Positions 35,216 to 39,335 of a DNA stretch of 39,335 nt are shown piece after piece. Location: contig NZ_VKHP01000058.1 of the NCBI RefSeq assembly GCF_010811875.1, positions 1 to 39,335 of the forward strand, written 5' to 3'. Source of the DNA: Bradyrhizobium uaiense. Its GTDB lineage: Bacteria; Pseudomonadota; Alphaproteobacteria; Rhizobiales; Xanthobacteraceae. Made by a program: the position numbers and the translations under genes. The notes under the pieces were generated by a model. It saw only the letters and a program-made list of their open reading frames with translations. It made no database searches and was not told the origin of the DNA. Position 1 is the stretch's first letter, and each line of letters starts with the position of its first letter.

Positions 35216-36247
35216 ATGCTGCTTGAAACCGGGCTTCGCGGTGGCGCATTGGCGCTCCTCGGCATGCTTGCGATCATCGGATTTCCCGGCACGCTCCGAT
35301 CGCCGATCGGTCGCGTCACACTGCTCTTCGACCTCTGTGTGATCGCGTTCCTGATCGAAACGGCGCCCGAAATCCACGAAATGCTCGCCTGGTGGATCGT
35401 TCCGCTGCGGATCCTCAGCAATTCGATCGCAGGCGTGTTTGTCGCCTGGGCCGAGACAGCCTTTGCCGACAGCAACCCGCCGACGCGCTGGCGGTGGGCC
35501 GGCTTCGTTGCCATGCTGCCGCTCGCAGCCGCGGCCACCTTGTCCGGCTCGGTCGTGGCCTGGAACGCGACGCATGCCGCGACGCTGATCCTGGTGATCT
35601 TCGAGACCGCTCGGGTGCTTGCCGGGCGCAAGGCAGACCTGGTCGAGGGGCGCCGGCGCGTAAGGATCGTGTTCGCCTGCGGTATTGGTTTCGTCATCCT
35701 TGGCACGACGGTGCTGGACGCCGCCGGCGTCCACTGGCTGCCCGAACTCTCGGCCGTGCTCGGCCTGGCCGTGGTCGCGGTTCTGATCCGTCTGCGCGCG
35801 CTTGTGCCTGAGCCGGCACTCCAACCGGCACCCTCCGCGCCAACGACGCTGGCGACGGCTGTGACGGCGGAGATGGGCCCGGAGGAGCGCCAACTGGCAG
35901 AGCGGCTGCGGCAGGCGATGGAGCACGAGCGCGCCTACCGCCTCCGGCGGCTGATCAACCAGCGGCTCGGCCACCGGAACTTCACCGAATTTGTCAACCA
36001 GTACAGGATGAAAGAGGCGCGGGCGGCGTTGTCCGACCCTGCGCAAGCGCGTGTCCCGGTGCTGACCATCGCCCTTGACGCCGGTTGGGGATCGATCGGT
36101 CCGTTCAACCGTGCCTTCAAGGCTCAAGCCGGCGAAACGCCCACCGAGTTCCGCCGCCGGGCATTGGCCGATTTCGCAATCGGCCATCCCTCGCCGGATT
36201 CGGCCAGGGCGGACGCGAATTTCGACAAGACCGCCACGTCGACATGA
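35216..36247 (+). CDS. Membrane-anchored AraC-family regulator, HTH partly missing
   Basis: 343 residues. Six or so hydrophobic helices (about 5-205) precede an AraC-type C-terminal domain. GGGAGG before ATG 35216 sets the start. The usual sequence between HERAYR and LRRLINQ in this family carries EEGLTI..LA..LG.PE.R (about 19 residues, the first part of HTH1). Here AYRLRRLINQRLGHRNF is joined directly (residues about 238-255), leaving the recognition helix but not its partner. HTH2 (VPVLTIALDAGWGSIGPFNR, then TPTEFRRR) is intact. DNA binding may be lost or altered. A gene for an acyltransferase starts 34 bases later, as commonly seen with this regulator type. Confidence 0.88.
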   Translation: MLLETGLRGGALALLGMLAIIGFPGTLRSPIGRVTLLFDLCVIAFLIETAPEIHEMLAWWIVPLRILSNSIAGVFVAWAETAFADSNPPTRWRWAGFVAMLPLAAAATLSGSVVAWNATHAATLILVIFETARVLAGRKADLVEGRRRVRIVFACGIGFVILGTTVLDAAGVHWLPELSAVLGLAVVAVLIRLRALVPEPALQPAPSAPTTLATAVTAEMGPEERQLAERLRQAMEHERAYRLRRLINQRLGHRNFTEFVNQYRMKEARAALSDPAQARVPVLTIALDAGWGSIGPFNRAFKAQAGETPTEFRRRALADFAIGHPSPDSARADANFDKTATST

Positions 36248-36281
36248 GGCCTGATCCTGGCGCGACCAGGAGGACGGCATT

Positions 36282-37427
36282 ATGCCCATCGCGAAGCCAG
36301 GCTATCGCCTTTTCTATATCGACAACCTGCGCTGGTCGGCGATCAGCCTGGTCGTCATCATGCACGCGGCCGTGACCTACTCGCCCTTCGGCAGCTGGTA
36401 CTACCGTGAGCATCCCGAACTGGGCCTCGGAGCGAAGTTCGGGTTCGCCGCCTATCAATCCTTTCAGCACGCGGTTGCGATGGGATTGCTGTTCGGCATC
36501 GCCGGCTTCTTTGCGGCCGGCGCCATCGCACGCAAGGGCGCCGGCGCTTTCATGCGCGAGCGAGTGCGGCGGCTCGGCCTGCCGCTGCTGCTCTATATGA
36601 CGGTGATCGGCCCGCTGACCGAGTATTTCGTCGCGGGGTCGTGGCAGTCGAACCCGCCCCGCACATTCATGCAGGATTGGTGGCTGCACCTCCGCTCGGG
36701 GGAGCTTCTCGACGAGTCGGGTCCGCTCTGGTTCTGCCTTGTGCTTCTCGTGTTCTCGGCCATCTACGCCGCGCTGTGCCAGGTGCGCCCGGTCCGGCTC
36801 GTCCCGCGGCAACCCCCGTCCACCGGGGTCGTGTTGGGCTACGCGATCCTGATCGCCATCGTGACCTTTGCGGTGGGCGCGGCCTTTCCGGACGCCACGA
36901 CCGTTCTCAACATCGATGTGCACGACTTTCCGCAATACCCGTTCATGTATGCTGCCGGAATCGCGGCGTGGAGAGCCGATTGGTTGCGCCAGATTCCGTG
37001 GCGCGTCGGAAGGCGTTGGCTGTGGGCAGGCTTCGTAGCCGGCGGTGCGCTGTGGATCGTCCTGCTCGCCACGGGCGGCGCCATGAGCGGAGACGTGTCC
37101 GCCTATCGCGGCGGTTGGCACTGGCAGGCCGCCGGCATGGACGCCTGGCGATCGTTCACCTGCCTTGCGCTGACGCTGGGGGCGATCACCCTCTACCGGG
37201 AGTGCTTCAATAGCCAAGGTGCCTTGGCGTCCTTCCTGACGCGCAATGCGTTTGGCGTTTATGTCCTGCACGCTCCGATCTTGATCGCGGTGACGCGTTT
37301 GCTGCATGACTGGCCCGCTTCCGTCGGCATCAAATTCGCGGTGGCCGGCATAGGCGGGGTGGTGTTCAGCTTTCTCCTCGTCGGTTTCGTCGCTCAGCGA
37401 ACACCTGGCTTGCGCGCCGTTCTTTAA
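36282..37427 (+). CDS. Acyltransferase-3 family membrane protein
   Basis: 381 residues with about ten hydrophobic helices. The opening FYIDNLRWSAISLVVIMHAA is the acyltransferase-3 signature: an Asp/Asn-Leu-Arg in helix 1 and the catalytic-type His in helix 2's VVIMHAA. The cytoplasmic basic loop RKGAGAFMRERVRRLGLPLL is also typical (R-R-xxR region). The C-terminal helix AFGVYVLHAPILIAV is conserved. These enzymes O-acylate extracytoplasmic glycans such as periplasmic glucans or polysaccharides; the substrate here is unknown. The close 34-base spacing indicates co-transcription with the AraC-type regulator. Confidence 0.88.
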   Translation: MPIAKPGYRLFYIDNLRWSAISLVVIMHAAVTYSPFGSWYYREHPELGLGAKFGFAAYQSFQHAVAMGLLFGIAGFFAAGAIARKGAGAFMRERVRRLGLPLLLYMTVIGPLTEYFVAGSWQSNPPRTFMQDWWLHLRSGELLDESGPLWFCLVLLVFSAIYAALCQVRPVRLVPRQPPSTGVVLGYAILIAIVTFAVGAAFPDATTVLNIDVHDFPQYPFMYAAGIAAWRADWLRQIPWRVGRRWLWAGFVAGGALWIVLLATGGAMSGDVSAYRGGWHWQAAGMDAWRSFTCLALTLGAITLYRECFNSQGALASFLTRNAFGVYVLHAPILIAVTRLLHDWPASVGIKFAVAGIGGVVFSFLLVGFVAQRTPGLRAVL

Positions 37428-37496
37428 GCGACGACAGCAGGTACCAGGAAGGGCTGGTCGCCGGCTCAGGGTCATCAGCCGTCCTGCCAGAACTCG

Positions 37497-37937
37497 CTAT
37501 TGCGCCTTCATTTGCTGCTGGGTAAGGGCCAGCGCCTTCTGCAATTCAACCATCATTTTCGGCATGGCATCAGCCAGATAGTTGCCCATCTTGGCCATGG
37601 CGGATTTGCCGATCGGCGAAGCATAGAAGTCCGCGAGCGCCTTCAACTCATCTGCCGTGAAGTTCTTGATCATCGAGCCCCGCATGAGATCTTCTACCGC
37701 TTTAAGATCCAGATTCTGCGTCATCACTGCAACGAAAGCACTGCGCTGACTTTCCGGTACTGTCGCTGCCACCTTCACAGCCATTTCTTTCATCAAGGAC
37801 TGAGGGGGAACTGCTCGCAAATAATTATCCGCCTGCTCCCCTCTGTTTGCTGGTGTATCGTCAAGCGCCAGCGCTGGTGTAACCGCCAGGAAGACGATCG
37901 GGGCCACCGTCAGCAATTTCGCAATTAGTTTCATCAT
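37497..37937 (-). CDS. Secreted DUF2059 protein
   Basis: 146 residues. The signal peptide MMKLIAKLLTVAPIVFLAV is cleaved near ALA-LDD. The mature helical region contains the DUF2059 core NFTADELKALADFYASPIGK followed by SAMAKMGNYLADAMPKM. Periplasmic, function unknown. An AGGAG lies upstream of paired ATGs at 37937/37934. The base composition is slightly less GC-rich than average. It converges with the acyltransferase gene, with about 70 bases between stops. Confidence 0.88.
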   Translation of the reverse strand: MMKLIAKLLTVAPIVFLAVTPALALDDTPANRGEQADNYLRAVPPQSLMKEMAVKVAATVPESQRSAFVAVMTQNLDLKAVEDLMRGSMIKNFTADELKALADFYASPIGKSAMAKMGNYLADAMPKMMVELQKALALTQQQMKAQ

Positions 37938-38342
37938 GAGCTCCTGCTAGGATCGAACCTCAAGGTAAGAGCGGCCAGTAAGTTCAATCTCCGGCTGCAC
38001 AAGACAAGTAGCTCAATCGTTCGCATTTTTGAATACGCTGAATTTAACAAGACCGGCGCGGATTGCGCCTTGGGTCATTCCCGACCGATTTCAATGTGGA
38101 TACGCAATGTTCGCCTATTCTACGGAAGCGGACATTGGGCCGCTCGACTCCGGAGCGGGAGAGGTGATGCGAGGCTGCGGTCCGAGTGATTCAACCCAAT
38201 CTCATCGCGTTGTGGCGCATGGTACGAAAGTAGGCACCCGCGGCTCTGGTCACGGCACGAATTCCTGCGGCGCAACATCCGGTTGTTAAGCTTTTTCTGG
38301 GACTTTGCGGGCGGCGCTAATGCTTGGAGTTCCGACGGTCCC
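37938..38342. other. 405-base gap, no supported gene
   Basis: Lower GC than its surroundings. The only notable open frame (38107-38289, MFAYSTEADIGPLDSG... ending NSCGATSGC) lacks a good ribosome-binding site and family resemblance. The region must contain the divergent promoters of the DUF2059 and chemoreceptor genes. I see no clear hairpin or operator. Confidence 0.5.
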
Positions 38343-39329
38343 ATGTTCACGCTTCGATCGATTGCCGCTCGCCTGATCCTGGCGATTTCACTGACCGTTG
38401 CAGTCGCCTGCGCTATCCTCGGCGGCTTCTCGATCAGCCAGCAGCGCGCGCTGACCCGGCTCGCGCTCGATCAGCAGCTCAGGCTGCAATATGACAGCGT
38501 GATTGCGGCGATCGACTACGAGGGCCGCACCGCGCTTGCAGTCTCGGCCGTCATCGCCGCCCTGCCACCGGTCGAGGATGCCATCGCAAAGGGCGACCGC
38601 GACGGCCTCGGCAAGCTGCTCGCCGCCCCCTGGGCGTCGATCAAGGCGCAGGGCATTCCGCTGATCTCGTTCTGGCAGGCCCCGGCGACGAGCTTCTACC
38701 GGATCCACACCCCGAAAATCTTCGGCGACGACGCCTCCACACGACGCATCACGGTGGTGGAATCGATCAAGGCCGGCAAGCCGATCGTCGGCGTCGAGCC
38801 CGCCCGCGAGGCGCTTTCGATCTTCGGCATGACCCCGGTCGTGCATGACGGCAAGACGCTGGGCAATGTCGACATCGGCGTCGCCTTCGGCAAGGAATTC
38901 GTCGATCGCGCCAAGAAGCGCTTCCGCATCGACCTTGCCGTGCATTCCTTCGACGGCCAGAGCTTCAAGCGGCTGTCGTCCACCTTCGGCGATACCGTGG
39001 TCGCGACCCCGGACGAGCTCAAGGCCGTGATGAACGGGGCAGCGGTATTGCGGGACGCTGTTCTCGACGGCCATGCGGTCGAGCTCTATCTCGGCCAGAT
39101 CAAGAACTATGCCGGCGAACCGGTCGCCGTGCTCGAGATCATCAAGGACACCAGCGACTATGCGGCAGCTGCCGCGAGTGCGCAGCGCAATCTGATCCTC
39201 GGCGTGGTCGCGATCTCGTTGGCGACGCGCTGCATCGCGCCCGACGACTGCGCGACGGCGGCGACCATGCCCTTGACGTCGGCTTCGAAACGGTCGGCCA
39301 TCTGCCCCCTGACTATTATAACCATCTGA
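38343..39329 (+). CDS. Methyl-accepting chemotaxis protein, N-terminal part only
   Basis: First membrane helix (LILAISLTVAVACAILGGF), then a ~270-residue periplasmic cache-type sensor domain (QQRALTRLALDQQLRLQYD to PVAVLEIIKDTSDYAAAAAS) and the first residues of the second membrane helix (NLILGVVAI, to about 39211). After this the frame turns into unrelated residues (SLATRCIAPDDCATA...) and stops at 39327-39329, because the DNA switches to an inverted chemoreceptor fragment (39212-39335). The HAMP and signalling domains are therefore missing in this reading. ATG 38343 follows a GGAG; the upstream TTG is unlikely. Either a rearranged gene or a contig-end artefact. Confidence 0.82.
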   Translation: MFTLRSIAARLILAISLTVAVACAILGGFSISQQRALTRLALDQQLRLQYDSVIAAIDYEGRTALAVSAVIAALPPVEDAIAKGDRDGLGKLLAAPWASIKAQGIPLISFWQAPATSFYRIHTPKIFGDDASTRRITVVESIKAGKPIVGVEPAREALSIFGMTPVVHDGKTLGNVDIGVAFGKEFVDRAKKRFRIDLAVHSFDGQSFKRLSSTFGDTVVATPDELKAVMNGAAVLRDAVLDGHAVELYLGQIKNYAGEPVAVLEIIKDTSDYAAAAASAQRNLILGVVAISLATRCIAPDDCATAATMPLTSASKRSAICPLTIITI

Positions 39330-39335
39330 CGCAGA
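39212..39335 (-). other. Inverted chemoreceptor fragment at the window end
   Basis: On the minus strand from 39301 the peptide MADRFEADVKGMVAAV and then AQSSGAMQRVANEI is read. This matches the post-HAMP linker of rhizobial chemoreceptors (LADRFEA-V..IV..V...). The frame is open to the window end (41 codons in all). Past 39212 the minus-strand reading is merely the complement of the plus-strand receptor. It therefore looks like a downstream part of the same or a related gene, joined in inverted orientation. Confidence 0.7.

Noticed and set aside
38107..38289. 61-residue frame ending NSCGATSGC, considered as a second small precursor peptide
   Set aside because: No leader motif, no good ribosome-binding site, and far from the azole enzymes.

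Overview
The window reads as a piece of an alphaproteobacterial chromosome of the Bradyrhizobium/Rhodopseudomonas type (Nitrobacteraceae). The support is indirect: high GC with GC-rich third positions, the gene order pckA / chvI-chvG-hprK-EIIA(Man)-HPr, DUF2865 and DUF2059 proteins, and several families of palindromic intergenic repeats that I associate with this group. The right end looks like a contig end or a rearrangement: the last ~120 bases carry a chemoreceptor fragment inverted relative to the chemoreceptor gene it interrupts.

Layout. 1-5 kb: LysE-type exporter, YfcG-like glutathione transferase, pyrE, a secreted DUF2865 protein and two hypotheticals (one a 45-residue membrane peptide), with three structured repeat elements in the gaps. 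4.57-4.97 kb: a one-gene cassette, a GIY-YIG nuclease between perfect 36-bp inverted repeats. 5.2-10.4 kb: a small secreted Cys protein, glycogen phosphorylase, a thioesterase and arginase. 10.4-18.3 kb: a carbon/envelope regulatory block, with pckA leftward and ChvI/ChvG two-component system, short HPr kinase, EIIA(Man) and HPr rightward. This block is bounded by two inverted copies of a ~130-bp repeat. 18.4-22.3 kb: GT39-like membrane glycosyltransferase, M15 peptidase and a caspase/YARHG gene broken by one nonsense codon and two frameshifts. 22.5-27.6 kb: lepA, a small secreted aromatic/Gly-rich protein, an MFS transporter and an acyl-CoA-dehydrogenase-like flavoprotein. 27.9-29.3 kb: an orphan membrane protein of visibly lower GC, flanked by two copies of a short motif.

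The most interesting part is 29.5-35.1 kb, a compact thiazole/oxazole-modified peptide (TOMM/LAP RiPP) cluster. It has a 157-residue precursor whose 68-residue C-terminal core holds 18 cysteines in CGGC-type repeats, a terminator-like hairpin, a 748-residue fused leader-binding/E1-like/YcaO cyclodehydratase, and a 485-residue SagB-type dehydrogenase. The precursor leader contains a Sec-signal-like hydrophobic stretch, no transporter or protease gene is present, and a two-domain VOC (glyoxalase/bleomycin-resistance fold) gene is divergent from the precursor. The expected pathway is that the YcaO enzyme converts core Cys to thiazolines and the SagB enzyme oxidises them to thiazoles.

35.2-39.3 kb: a membrane-anchored AraC-type regulator that appears to lack ~19 residues of its first helix-turn-helix, an acyltransferase-3 family protein just downstream, a DUF2059 protein, and the 5' part of a chemoreceptor gene. 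No tRNA, rRNA, CRISPR array or complete insertion sequence was recognised.
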